Positions 7,747-15,158 of a stretch of DNA of 26,510 nucleotides are shown here, piece after piece. The position numbers and the translations under genes were made by a program. The notes under the pieces were generated by a model that saw only the letters and a list, made by a program, of their open reading frames with translations, had not been told where the DNA came from and searched no databases. Numbering within the stretch: the stretch's first letter is position 1; every line of letters starts with the position of its first letter. The DNA comes from Actinomycetes bacterium. GTDB lineage: Bacteria; Actinomycetota; Acidimicrobiia; Acidimicrobiales; Palsa-688. The stretch spans positions 1 through 26,510 of the forward strand of contig JAKAXN010000014.1 of the NCBI GenBank assembly GCA_021816565.1, read 5' to 3'.

Positions 7747-8619
7747 TCAGGCGGTCCGGGCCAGGTGGTCGTTGAGCCGGCCGGAGTCGCCGAACAGCTC
7801 GCTGCGCCAGTACTCGAGCAGGGCGTCGGTGTCGTGGTCCTCGGGGTGGAAGTCGTTGCGGTTGTAATCGCGGATCTTGCGTCGCAGCTCCCGGCTCACC
7901 AGCGGCGAGCGGCGCAGCCGGCGCAGGCTCTCCCGTAGCTCCCGGCGGTCCCTGGCCGCCGGATCCCGCCGCAGGGACCGCACGGTGCTGTCGGCGATGC
8001 CGAACAGGAAAAGGGCGGTGACCGCGTCCATGACCGCGCGGCGCAGGAGGTTGCTGCCCGACACGGTCTGGTACACGTCGAACGCCACCGACTTGTGCTC
8101 GGACTCCTCGAGGGCGTGCCAGAGGAACAGGTGACGCACCTCCTCGGCCACCAACTGGTTGCGCAGCTCCTCGTTGGCCATGAGCGCCTCGGCCAGGGTG
8201 GCGGTGTAGTGCTCGAGGGCGGCGGTGATGGCCAGCTGCACCTTCTTGGGCAGCACCCGGACCCCCACCTTGTTGAGCGCCACGTCCACCGCCCGGTCCA
8301 CGTAGCGGGTGGGGTAGCCGAGCTCCTGGAGACGGTCGTTGAACTCCCGGTGCTCCCGGCCGTGCACCGCCTCCTGGCCGATGAACCGGGCGACCTGCTT
8401 CTTCAGCTCCGGGTCGGTGATCTGGTCGCGGTAGTTGCGCACGGAGCGGACGAAGAAGTCCTCGCCGTTGGGGAACATGGCCGACAGCATGGCCACCACG
8501 TGGCTCATGACCAGGTCGTCGGCGATGTGGCGGGGCAGCGTGCCGGCGGGGTACTCGAAGGAGATCCGCCGGGTGGTGATCTGCCGCTGGGGAACGGTCA
8601 CGGAGCGGGTTGCGGTCAT
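7747..8619 (-). CDS. Metal-dependent hydrolase family protein (PF10118/COG3687-type, ferritin-like helices)
   Basis: This 290-residue protein shows the pattern of the 'predicted metal-dependent hydrolase' family. Helical segments hold repeated Glu/His pairs: GQEAVHGREHREF (about residues 81-93), LEHYTATLAE (about 136-145) and EEVRHLFLWHALEESEHKSVAFDVY (about 159-183). These resemble di-iron ligands of a four-helix bundle. The biochemical role of the family is not established. The start at 8619 is well supported: AAGGGAGG lies a few bases upstream, and the frame upstream to 8655 would run through the promoter. A divergent TetR gene and a control region with an exact CRP-type box suggest regulated expression. 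In Mycobacterium, paralogues often sit in lipid-related loci, which would suit the nearby acyl-CoA ligases. That link is inference. Confidence 0.82.
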   Translation of the reverse strand: MTATRSVTVPQRQITTRRISFEYPAGTLPRHIADDLVMSHVVAMLSAMFPNGEDFFVRSVRNYRDQITDPELKKQVARFIGQEAVHGREHREFNDRLQELGYPTRYVDRAVDVALNKVGVRVLPKKVQLAITAALEHYTATLAEALMANEELRNQLVAEEVRHLFLWHALEESEHKSVAFDVYQTVSGSNLLRRAVMDAVTALFLFGIADSTVRSLRRDPAARDRRELRESLRRLRRSPLVSRELRRKIRDYNRNDFHPEDHDTDALLEYWRSELFGDSGRLNDHLARTA

Positions 8620-8644
8620 TTTCCCTCCCTTTGTCGTATTTATT

Positions 8645-8674
8645 AGACTACCCACGGTAGATTTATCCGGTCAA
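8645..8674 (-). promoter_or_regulatory. Sigma-70-type promoter of the ferritin-like gene
   Basis: On the minus strand TTGACC (8674-8669) is followed after 18 bases by TAGTCT (8650-8645), placing the transcription start near 8638-8641, about 20 bases before the start codon. This is the best promoter match in the window. Confidence 0.6.
8648..8660. promoter_or_regulatory. Inverted repeat CTACC-N3-GGTAG, candidate TetR operator
   Basis: CTACCCACGGTAG is a perfect 5-3-5 inverted repeat lying between the -35 and -10 of the ferritin-like gene's promoter, where a bound repressor would block RNA polymerase. The divergent TetR protein is the natural candidate. Inferred. Confidence 0.4.
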
Positions 8675-8690
8675 TGTGAGATCTGTCACA
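8675..8690. promoter_or_regulatory. CRP/GlxR-type binding site TGTGA-N6-TCACA
   Basis: TGTGAGATCTGTCACA matches the CRP-family consensus exactly in both half-sites and is extended by one more symmetric base on each side (A...T, 8674 and 8691). It abuts the -35 of the minus-strand promoter, with its centre about 42-45 bases upstream of the predicted start, which is class II activator geometry. It could also act on tetR, whose start is 26 bases away. Confidence 0.65.
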
Positions 8691-8695
8691 TGAGC

Positions 8696-8708
8696 GGTTG
8701 TGCCAACC
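8696..8708. promoter_or_regulatory. Inverted repeat GGTTG-N3-CAACC upstream of tetR
   Basis: GGTTGTGCCAACC is a perfect 5-3-5 inverted repeat ending 7 bases before the TetR start codon. It would overlap a transcription start or leader there. It may be an autoregulatory operator, but its half-sites differ from those at 8648-8660. Confidence 0.3.
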
Positions 8709-8715
8709 TGGAGGC

Positions 8716-9372
8716 ATGGTTCCCACCACCGGCAACCGGCCCCGGCGCGGCCGGCCGCCCCGGACCGAGGACCAGCGGGCCGACCACCGCCGCCGTCTCA
8801 CCGAGTCGGCCATCGAGGCGGTCCGCCGCTTCGGTCCCGAGGTGTCGCTCGAGCAGATGGCCGACCTGGCCGAGGTCAGCAAGCCGGTCCTCTACGCCGA
8901 GTTCGGGGACAAGAACGGCATCGTCGATGCCATGGCGGTGGTCCTGGCCGAGCGGGTGGAGCAGACGGTGCTCGAGCGCCTTGCGGCGGCCGGCACCGTC
9001 GACCTGGACCACACCATCGGCGCCATCATCGACGCCCTGATCGAGCTGATCGACGACGAGCCGCGCATCTACGCCTACATCGTGCGCAGCCTGCGCATGC
9101 GCGACCGGGGCTTTCTGGACAACGCACTGGTACGGGTCATCCACGAGCGGGCCGCCGTCATCATCGGCCACCTGGCCTCCGAGCTGCACCCCGACGAGCT
9201 GGCCATCCTGACCGACGGGGTGTTCGGCTTCGTGTTCGGGGTGGTGGAGTCCTGGGTCACCACCCGCCGCCCGGCACGGGACCGCCTGGTCGCCACCGTC
9301 ACCGCGGTCATCAGGGCCGGGTTGGAGGAGGTCGCTAGGACGCGGAGAGCGACTCCCTCAGCTGGCGCTTGA
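8716..9372 (+). CDS. TetR/AcrR family transcriptional regulator
   Basis: This 218-residue protein begins with a basic arm (RPRRGRPPRTEDQR). The TetR helix-turn-helix follows at about residues 25-70, with VSLEQMADLAEVSKPVLYAEFGDKNGIVDA as its recognisable core. The all-helical ligand/dimer domain has no diagnostic motif, so the inducer is unknown. ATG 8716 is preceded by GGAGG with only one base of spacing, too close for a normal ribosome site; the mRNA may be leaderless, or translation may use the TTG at 8698. It is divergent from the ferritin-like gene and probably represses it. Its last 38 bases overlap the 3' end of the convergent acyl-CoA ligase gene. Confidence 0.88.
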   Translation: MVPTTGNRPRRGRPPRTEDQRADHRRRLTESAIEAVRRFGPEVSLEQMADLAEVSKPVLYAEFGDKNGIVDAMAVVLAERVEQTVLERLAAAGTVDLDHTIGAIIDALIELIDDEPRIYAYIVRSLRMRDRGFLDNALVRVIHERAAVIIGHLASELHPDELAILTDGVFGFVFGVVESWVTTRRPARDRLVATVTAVIRAGLEEVARTRRATPSAGA

Positions 9373-10855
9373 GGACCTTGCCCGACCCGGTCTTCGGCAA
9401 CTCCTCCACGAAGGTCACCGACCGGGGCAGCTTGTAGCTGGCCAGGTGCTGGCGGGCGTAGGCGATGACGTCCTCGGCGGTGACCCCGGGGCGGGCCGGC
9501 ACGGCCGCGGCGTGCACCCGCTCCCCCCACTGCTCGTCGGGCACCCCGAACACCGCGACCTCGTACAGGTCGGGGCAGCCGTCGAGGGCGGCCTCGATCT
9601 CGGCCGGGTAGATGTTCATGCCGCCGCTGATGATCATGTCGTTCTTACGGTCGGCTATGTAGAAATAGCCCTCCTCGTCGAAGTAGGCGATGTCCCCGAC
9701 GGTGTGGAAGTCGCCCCGGGTGGCGGCCCGGTACTTCTCCTCGGCCTTGTAGTAGCTGGTGAAGGTGGTGGCCGAGCGCACGTACAGCTCGCCGGTGCGG
9801 TGCGGCTCGGTCACCTCGTCGCCGTCGGGGTCGAACAGCTTGATCTCTATGCCCGGCGCCGGCCGGCCGCACGAACCCGGCTTGCGCAGGTGGTCCTCGG
9901 GCTGGAGGACGGTGTCGACGCCCAGCTCGGTCGAGCCGTACACCTCCCACAGGGAGTCAACCGGGAAGTCCGCCAGGTACATCTTCTTCAGGTTGAGCGT
10001 CCACGGGGCGGCGTTGGCGATCAGCCGCTTCATGCTGGAGCGGTCGTAGCGGGCCTTCACCTCGGCCGGCAGGCTGCACACCATGCGGATGGGCGTGGGG
10101 GCGGTGAAGGTGGTGGTGACCCGGTACGCCTGGACCAGCCGCAGCCAGTCCTCGGGGTCGAACTTGTGCTGGACCACGACGGTGTTGCCGAGGGCGTGGG
10201 CGATGCCGGCGAAGCCCCCCGGCCCGGAGTGGTACAGCGGCCCGGTGGTGAGGTAGACGTCGTCGGGCACGTAGCCGATGAGCTGCAGCAGCCCGGTGGA
10301 CGAGCGGGGATCCAGCCGGGAACTGCGCACCGCTCCTTTCGGCTTGCCGGTGGTACCCGAGGTGTAGATCATGGTCTGGCCACCGGCTGCCACGTCGGCC
10401 TCGTCGACCACCGGGGCGGTCGCCGGCAGGGCGTCCAGCCGGCGTTCCAGCTCGCCGTCCCCGTCGAAGACCAGCACGTGCTCCACCTTCGGGGTGCGGT
10501 CGCTGATCGATTCGATCAGCCCGGCGTACTCGGCGTCGACGTAGACGACGGTGGCGTCGGAGTTATCGATGACGTAGGCGGCCTCGTCGGGCACCAGCCG
10601 GTAGTTGATGGGCACCCCCACCGCCCCCACCTTGCGGATGGCGTGGGTCGCGGCGATGAGGCCGGCGGAGTTCTGCCCGCACCAGGCCACCTTGGTCGCC
10701 GGGGTCACGCCGAGCGAGAGCAGCAGGTGACCCAGCCGGTTGGCCCAGGCGTCGAGCTCGGCGAAGGACCAGGCCCGCACCGGCTGGCCGGGCCGGTCGT
10801 CTATGACGGCCGGCTTGTCCGGCTGGCTCCCGGCGTGCAAGGCGAGAATGTCCAC
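9335..10855 (-). CDS. AMP-dependent fatty acyl-CoA ligase
   Basis: This 506-residue ANL-superfamily enzyme activates a carboxylic acid to an acyl-adenylate and then an acyl-CoA. The P-loop YTSGTTGKPKG is at 164-174, the adenine-binding YGSTE follows, then GDIAYFDEEGY, the hinge DRKNDMIISGGMNIYPAEIE and the catalytic Lys at 493 in PKTGSGKVLKRQL. All are intact. The YHSGPGGFAG motif and the total length fit the FadD/aryl- or short-to-medium-chain acyl-CoA synthetase group; the substrate is not determinable. The start is GTG 10855 with AGGGGGG about 8 bases upstream. It is the third gene of a minus-strand operon, 30 bases after the SRPBCC gene, and its 3' end overlaps the convergent tetR. Confidence 0.92.
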   Translation of the reverse strand: MDILALHAGSQPDKPAVIDDRPGQPVRAWSFAELDAWANRLGHLLLSLGVTPATKVAWCGQNSAGLIAATHAIRKVGAVGVPINYRLVPDEAAYVIDNSDATVVYVDAEYAGLIESISDRTPKVEHVLVFDGDGELERRLDALPATAPVVDEADVAAGGQTMIYTSGTTGKPKGAVRSSRLDPRSSTGLLQLIGYVPDDVYLTTGPLYHSGPGGFAGIAHALGNTVVVQHKFDPEDWLRLVQAYRVTTTFTAPTPIRMVCSLPAEVKARYDRSSMKRLIANAAPWTLNLKKMYLADFPVDSLWEVYGSTELGVDTVLQPEDHLRKPGSCGRPAPGIEIKLFDPDGDEVTEPHRTGELYVRSATTFTSYYKAEEKYRAATRGDFHTVGDIAYFDEEGYFYIADRKNDMIISGGMNIYPAEIEAALDGCPDLYEVAVFGVPDEQWGERVHAAAVPARPGVTAEDVIAYARQHLASYKLPRSVTFVEELPKTGSGKVLKRQLRESLSAS

Positions 10856-10885
10856 TTGGTTGACCCCCCTGGTCGGACCGGCCTC

Positions 10886-11353
10886 TCAGCTGCCGCCTGA
10901 GGCGAAGTGAGCGACGACGTTGGCCACCGAGGCTGCCACATTTTTCTCGTGACCACGCGGGTAGCCCATCAACTTGAGCGCAGGCGGGAACCGGGCGGTG
11001 GACAGGTCGAACGTCTCGGTCACCTTCGACCGGCCCTCGCCGGCGTCTTCGATCTCCCACCGCCACCGGTGGCCGAAGACGTGGCTCCAGGCGATCCGCC
11101 GGTCCGGTTCGAACTCCACCACCTTGTTGGTGATCCGGTACGGCACGCCGACCTTCATGCTCATCCCGAACCGGTCCCCGAGCGACAGCTGGTCGGGGCC
11201 GCTGACCGCCCCCTTGACCGATGCGTCCCCGCTGATGATCGAGTGGTTGGCCGGCCGGCGGATGAAGTCGAACACGGCGGCCGGCGGGGCGTCCACCACC
11301 GCCGAGGCGCTGACGGTGTCGGATCCCACCTGGGTCTGGACGTCGCTGCTCAC
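10886..11353 (-). CDS. SRPBCC (START/Bet v1-like) family protein
   Basis: This 155-residue protein opens with SASAVVDAPPAAVFDFIRRPANHSII, the typical first strand and helix of polyketide-cyclase/START-like folds. It continues with a GDRFGMSMKVGVPYRITNKVVEFEPDRRIAWSHVFGHRWRWEIE beta-rich core and a long C-terminal helix. Such proteins bind hydrophobic ligands; some are cyclases, most have no known activity. GTG 11353 is chosen because it overlaps the TGA of the upstream ligase (GTGA) and has AGGAGGG a few bases upstream, so the two are translationally coupled. Its position between two acyl-CoA ligases suggests a lipid or acyl ligand, which is inference. Confidence 0.85.
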   Translation of the reverse strand: MSSDVQTQVGSDTVSASAVVDAPPAAVFDFIRRPANHSIISGDASVKGAVSGPDQLSLGDRFGMSMKVGVPYRITNKVVEFEPDRRIAWSHVFGHRWRWEIEDAGEGRSKVTETFDLSTARFPPALKLMGYPRGHEKNVAASVANVVAHFASGGS

Positions 11354-12978
11354 GGCACCCTCCTGTCCGAGAACCGCTCGCGCAGATCCTTCTTGGAGAA
11401 CTTTCCGACGGAGGTCTTCGGTACCTCCTCGATGAACTCGATCACCTCCGGCAGCCACCACTTGGCGACGCGGGGCTCCAGCCAGGACCGCAGCCCGTCG
11501 GCCGTCAGTTCCCCGCCGGGCTTGACCACCACGCAGGCCATGGGCCTCTCCATCCACTTGTCGGAAGGAACGGCGATGACCGCGGCCTCGGCCACGGCCG
11601 GGTGGCCCATGATCTCGTTCTCCAGGTCCACCGAGGAGATCCACTCGCCGCCGGACTTGATCAGGTCCTTGGTGCGGTCGACCAGCCTGACGTAGCCGTC
11701 GGGGGTGACGGTGCCCACGTCCCCGGTGCGCAGCCAGCCGTCGGCGGTGAACTGGGTGTCGCCCCGGGGGTCGTTGTAGTACCGGCGGGCGATCCACGGG
11801 CCCCGCACCTGCACCTCCCCGCTGGTCTCGCCGTCCCAGGGGAGCCGCTCCCCGCTCTCGGGATCGGCGATGCGCAGCTCGACCATGGGGGCGGGCAGGC
11901 CCTGGGTGGCCCGGATCTCGGCCAGTTCCTCGTCGGAGTCGCCGGCGCGCTCGCTGCGGATGGTGGCCACCGTGGCCAGCGGGCTGGTCTCGGTCATGCC
12001 CCACGCCTGCAGGATGGGCAGTCCCACGTCCTGACGGTAGGCCTCGGACAGGGCCCGGGGCACGGCCGAGCCACCGCAGACGATCCGCCGCAGCTTGTGG
12101 GGCTTGCCGGCCAGGTGGGGGCGGGCCCCCATCCAGATGGTGGGGACCCCGGCGGCCATGGTGACGCCCTCGTCGATGATCAGCCGGGCGATGGCCTCCG
12201 GCGACAGGTCCGCGCCCGGGAAGACCAGCTCGGCGCCGGCCATCACCGCCGCCTGGCACAGGCCCCATGCGTTGGCGTGGAACATGGGAACGACCGGCAG
12301 CACCGAGTCGGCCTCCTGCACCCCGAGCAGGTCGGAGAGGAGGGCGGCGTTGGAGTGCAGCACCACCGACCGGTGGGAGTAGACCACCCCCTTGGGGTCG
12401 CCGGTGGTCCCGCTCGTGTAACACATCGACGCAGCCTGGTTCTCGTCGGTGATCACGCCGAAGGCGTGGGGCCGGGCCCGGGCCAGCAGCTCCTCGTAGT
12501 CGAGGATGCGGGAGTCCACCGGCAGGGGGGCCACGTCGGCCCTGCCTGCGGTGTCGTCCATGACCACCACGTGACGGACGGTCTTGCACTCGTCGATGAG
12601 CGGCCACAGCAGCGGCATCAGGCTGCGGTCGACGAAGATGACCTCGTCCTCGGCGTGGTTGGCGATGTAGGTGATCTGCTCGGCGAACAGCCGGATGTTG
12701 AGGGTGTGCAGCACCCGGCCGGTGCACGGCGGGGCGAAGTACAGCTCCAGGTGGCGGGCCGTGTTCCAGGCGAAGGTCCCCACCCGCCCGTCCTCGCTGA
12801 TCCCGAGGTCGTCGAGGACGCCCCCGAGGCGCCGGGTCCGCTCGGCCCAGTCCCCGAACGTGGTGCGCTCGACCCCCGCCGGGGTGGCGGTGACGATCCG
12901 CTTGGTCTTCCAGAGCTGCTCGGCCCGGTTGAAGATCATGTCCAGCGACAGCGGTACGTCCTGCATCAGGCCCTGCAT
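11350..12978 (-). CDS. Long/medium-chain fatty acyl-CoA ligase (AlkK/FadD-type)
   Basis: This 542-residue AMP-forming ligase carries YTSGTTGDPKG near residue 194, VPMFHANAWG, GMTETSP, TGDVGTVTPDGY, VDRTKDLIKSGGEWISSVDLE and the catalytic Lys near 526 in PKTSVGKFSKKDL. The FHANAWG and SGGEWISS variants are those of the AlkK-like medium/long-chain fatty acid ligases. The enzyme would deliver acyl-CoA to beta-oxidation. ATG 12978 has a GGGAGGG ribosome site 5-6 bases upstream; a second ATG four codons on is less well placed. It is first in the operon with the SRPBCC protein and the second ligase, and it is divergent from the flavoprotein gene at 13122. Confidence 0.92.
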   Translation of the reverse strand: MQGLMQDVPLSLDMIFNRAEQLWKTKRIVTATPAGVERTTFGDWAERTRRLGGVLDDLGISEDGRVGTFAWNTARHLELYFAPPCTGRVLHTLNIRLFAEQITYIANHAEDEVIFVDRSLMPLLWPLIDECKTVRHVVVMDDTAGRADVAPLPVDSRILDYEELLARARPHAFGVITDENQAASMCYTSGTTGDPKGVVYSHRSVVLHSNAALLSDLLGVQEADSVLPVVPMFHANAWGLCQAAVMAGAELVFPGADLSPEAIARLIIDEGVTMAAGVPTIWMGARPHLAGKPHKLRRIVCGGSAVPRALSEAYRQDVGLPILQAWGMTETSPLATVATIRSERAGDSDEELAEIRATQGLPAPMVELRIADPESGERLPWDGETSGEVQVRGPWIARRYYNDPRGDTQFTADGWLRTGDVGTVTPDGYVRLVDRTKDLIKSGGEWISSVDLENEIMGHPAVAEAAVIAVPSDKWMERPMACVVVKPGGELTADGLRSWLEPRVAKWWLPEVIEFIEEVPKTSVGKFSKKDLRERFSDRRVP

Positions 12979-13121
12979 GTGCGCCCTCCCCGGGGTCCGA
13001 CACCCTCTGTTGACGATCAGGGTGGCATCTTTCCACGACTGGCCGGGCTATGGAGCCGATTGGCCCCGCAGGCCGCAGGTCGGCCCGTGCGGGCCGGGCC
13101 GGGGCGGTACGGTTCCGTCCG

Positions 13122-14447
13122 ATGGGTACATGGGGGAACTGGGCCGGCAACCAGACCGTGACCGGGGTGACGCTGGAGAGACCCGGCGACACCGAGGAGG
13201 TCGCCGCGGTGGTGCGCAAGGCGGTGGCGGCCGGGTCGCGGGTGAAGGCGGTGGGCTCCGGGCACTCCTTCTCCGGCATCGCCCGCCCCGAGGACGTCCT
13301 GGTGGACCTGTCGGCCCTGCAGGGTCTGGACCGCCTGGACCGGGCCGGCGGCCTGGTCACGGTCGGAGCCGGGACCACCCTGCGCCGGCTCAACGACCTG
13401 CTGGCCGGGGTGGGCCTGGCCATGCCCAACCTGGGTGACATCGACGCCCAGACCCTGGCCGGGGCCATCTCCACCGGCACCCACGGCACCGGGGCCCGCT
13501 ACGGCGGCCTGGCCACGACCGTCGCCGGGCTGGAGATGGTGACCGCCGACGGCTCGGTGGTGACCTGCTCCCCGTCCGAGCAGCCCGATCTGTGGTCGGC
13601 GGCCCGGGTCGGCCTGGGCGCCCTCGGGGTCATCACCCGGGTGACGCTGCGCTGCGTCCCGCTGTTCGCGCTGCGGGCGGAGGAGGGCCCCATGCCGCTC
13701 GACGAGCTGCTCGAACGCTTCGACGAGCTGACCGGGTCGGCCGACCACTTCGAGGCGTACTGGTTCCCCCACACCGGGCGGACGCTGACCAAGCGCAACA
13801 CCCGCCTCCCGCTGGCCGAGGGCCTGGACCGGCTCCCGGCGTGGAAGGAGTGGCTCGACGACGAGTTCCTCTCCAACCGGGTGTTCGGCTGGGTGGTGGA
13901 GTTGGGAAAAAGAAAGGCGTCGGTGATCCCGAAGGCCAATGCAGTAGCCGCCCGGGCCCTGGGGTCCCGGAGTTTCACGGACCTGTCTTTCAAGGTATTC
14001 ACCTCCCCCAGGCGGGTCAGATTCCGGGAAATGGAGCTGGCCGTGCCCCGGGAGAGCGCGGTTTCGGCCATACGGGAGGTGGTGGGCGCGGTGGAGTCGT
14101 CGGGCATGTCCATCGCGTTCCCGGTGGAGTTGCGGGTGGCGGCGGCGGACGACATCGCTCTGTCGACCGCGTCCGGCCGCGACAGCGCCTACCTGGCCTT
14201 CCACGTCCCCGCCGCGGTGGACCACCGGGCGTACTTCAAGCTGGTGGCCCGGGTCCTCGACAGCTACGGGGCCCGTCCCCACTGGGGAAAGCTTCACGAT
14301 CTGGACGCGGAGTTGCTGCGCACCCGCTACCCCCGCTTCGACGAGTTCGTGCGCCTGCGCAATGGGACGGACCCCGCCGGCGTCTTCTCCAACGCCTACC
14401 TGGACCGGGTGCTGGGCCCCGCGCCGGACCGCCTGCCGGCCGCCTGA
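13122..14447 (+). CDS. FAD-dependent aldonolactone oxidase-like protein (ALO/GulO family)
   Basis: This 441-residue flavoprotein of the VAO/PCMH superfamily contains VGSGHSFSGIA with His48 at the position where family members bind FAD covalently. The PNLGDIDAQTLAGAISTGTHGTG FAD-binding stretch follows at about residues 102-124. The C-terminal PHWGKLHDL (HWGK at 387-390) is the HWxK active-site motif of gulono-/arabinono-lactone and alditol oxidases. Actinobacterial relatives include the L-gulono-1,4-lactone dehydrogenase and alditol oxidases; which substrate applies here is open. ATG 13122 has no ribosome site, but TACGGT 8 bases upstream could be a -10, so it may be leaderless. The start fits the conserved N-terminus (WGNWAGN). 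Confidence 0.9.
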   Translation: MGTWGNWAGNQTVTGVTLERPGDTEEVAAVVRKAVAAGSRVKAVGSGHSFSGIARPEDVLVDLSALQGLDRLDRAGGLVTVGAGTTLRRLNDLLAGVGLAMPNLGDIDAQTLAGAISTGTHGTGARYGGLATTVAGLEMVTADGSVVTCSPSEQPDLWSAARVGLGALGVITRVTLRCVPLFALRAEEGPMPLDELLERFDELTGSADHFEAYWFPHTGRTLTKRNTRLPLAEGLDRLPAWKEWLDDEFLSNRVFGWVVELGKRKASVIPKANAVAARALGSRSFTDLSFKVFTSPRRVRFREMELAVPRESAVSAIREVVGAVESSGMSIAFPVELRVAAADDIALSTASGRDSAYLAFHVPAAVDHRAYFKLVARVLDSYGARPHWGKLHDLDAELLRTRYPRFDEFVRLRNGTDPAGVFSNAYLDRVLGPAPDRLPAA

Positions 14448-14664
14448 AGCCCAGTGGAGGGCGGGGGGCGGCCCGCGGATGGAGTGGTCCGATTCGGGGA
14501 CTTTGCAGGGGAACAGTTGGCTCACCGTTGGGATCCGGACCGTATATACCGCTGCTATCGTCGGGGCCGGGGTGAGCGGATATGTCGTCTCCGGGCCGGG
14601 TCGGGCAGCGTCGCCCTACCCGAAATACCCGCTCGGGTCCCCCCGTCAGGGGTTGTTGTTTCCG
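14448..14664. other. 217-bp upstream region of copy B
   Basis: A TATATA element lies at 14543-14548 in otherwise GC-rich DNA, and TTGGCT at 14517-14522 is 20 bases before it, too far for a standard promoter. A weak CCCC...GGGG hairpin precedes a TTGTTGTTT run at about 14640-14661, which could act as an attenuator. An in-frame N-terminal extension of copy B through this region cannot be excluded. Confidence 0.3.
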
Positions 14665-15021
14665 ATGCTCAGGTTCTGCGGCTTCGATCTGGAGTTGAAC
14701 GTCGAGGCGGCCCTCGGCCCGTCCCAGGAGGGCCCGGTGGCGTACCGGGCCACGGATTCCGACGGCGGCCACTGGCTGATCGTGGAGGGTCCCGGCGACG
14801 AGGGGAACCGCTCGTGGGTGTGCGCCCCGGCCAGCGAGCGGGCCGCCGAGCTGGTGAGCACCGGGCGGGCTGCGGTCACCGACGCCGTCCTGCACAGCCG
14901 GACCGGGTGGGTGGAGGTGGTGAGCGTGGTCGACGGCCACGCGGTGCCGGACCACCGGGTGTCATGCGCCGAGGTGGCGGCCTGGACGGAGGGCCTGCGG
15001 GCCACCCCCGCAATCATCTGA
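14665..15021 (+). CDS. Small orphan protein, WVCAPxxERA family copy B
   Basis: This 118-residue protein belongs to no family I know but is homologous to the protein at 6187-6510. Shared elements are GHWLIVE (GTYLVIE in A), WVCAPASERA (WVCAPATERA in A), a following helix ending STG, VLHSRTG with a V-rich strand, and a Cys-containing C-terminal strand. It has one core Cys and one C-terminal Cys and lacks the extra CX5C of copy A. I chose ATG 14665 because the homology begins soon after it; AGGGG at 14648-14652 is a distant ribosome site. The frame stays open upstream to 14479 (MEWSDSG...), but that extra ~60 residues has a composition unlike a conserved domain. An inverted repeat follows at 15048-15065. 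Confidence 0.7.
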   Translation: MLRFCGFDLELNVEAALGPSQEGPVAYRATDSDGGHWLIVEGPGDEGNRSWVCAPASERAAELVSTGRAAVTDAVLHSRTGWVEVVSVVDGHAVPDHRVSCAEVAAWTEGLRATPAII

Positions 15022-15047
15022 GGGCCGGTCAGCCCACCCCCCACAAA

Positions 15048-15065
15048 ATGGCCCGAATGGGCCAT
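15048..15065. repeat. Perfect inverted repeat ATGGCCC-N4-GGGCCAT
   Basis: ATGGCCCGAATGGGCCAT is an exact 7-4-7 inverted repeat, 26 bases after the copy B stop and 93 bases before the GGDEF-EAL start. An A-rich tail follows on the plus strand, so as a terminator it suits the minus direction better. An operator for the downstream gene is an alternative. TGGGCCAT also occurs in the AT-richer island near 7650. Confidence 0.45.
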
Positions 15066-15158
15066 AGAGAAAAAGTACGCCGATGACCAGAATTCCCTTC
15101 ACGCGGTCCGGGCAACCGCCCGCCGGGGCCGGCCAGCAGGGGAACGAAAGGTGTACGA

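Noticed and set aside
12979..13121. TTGACG at 13010-13015 as promoter of the flavoprotein gene
   Set aside because: The hexamer 17 bases downstream (CCACGA) is not a -10, and the gene starts over 100 bases further on; a TACGGT near the ATG is a better candidate.
10886..13489. One 867-codon minus-strand frame suggesting a giant fusion ending in the SRPBCC domain
   Set aside because: Only the last 155 codons are a real protein. The rest is an off-frame reading of the first ligase; the GTGA junction with its own ribosome site fixes the true start at 11353.
15022..15158. A c-di-GMP riboswitch ahead of the GGDEF-EAL gene
   Set aside because: I could not trace the conserved tetraloop and receptor of GEMM-type riboswitches; only the short inverted repeat at 15048-15065 is evident.
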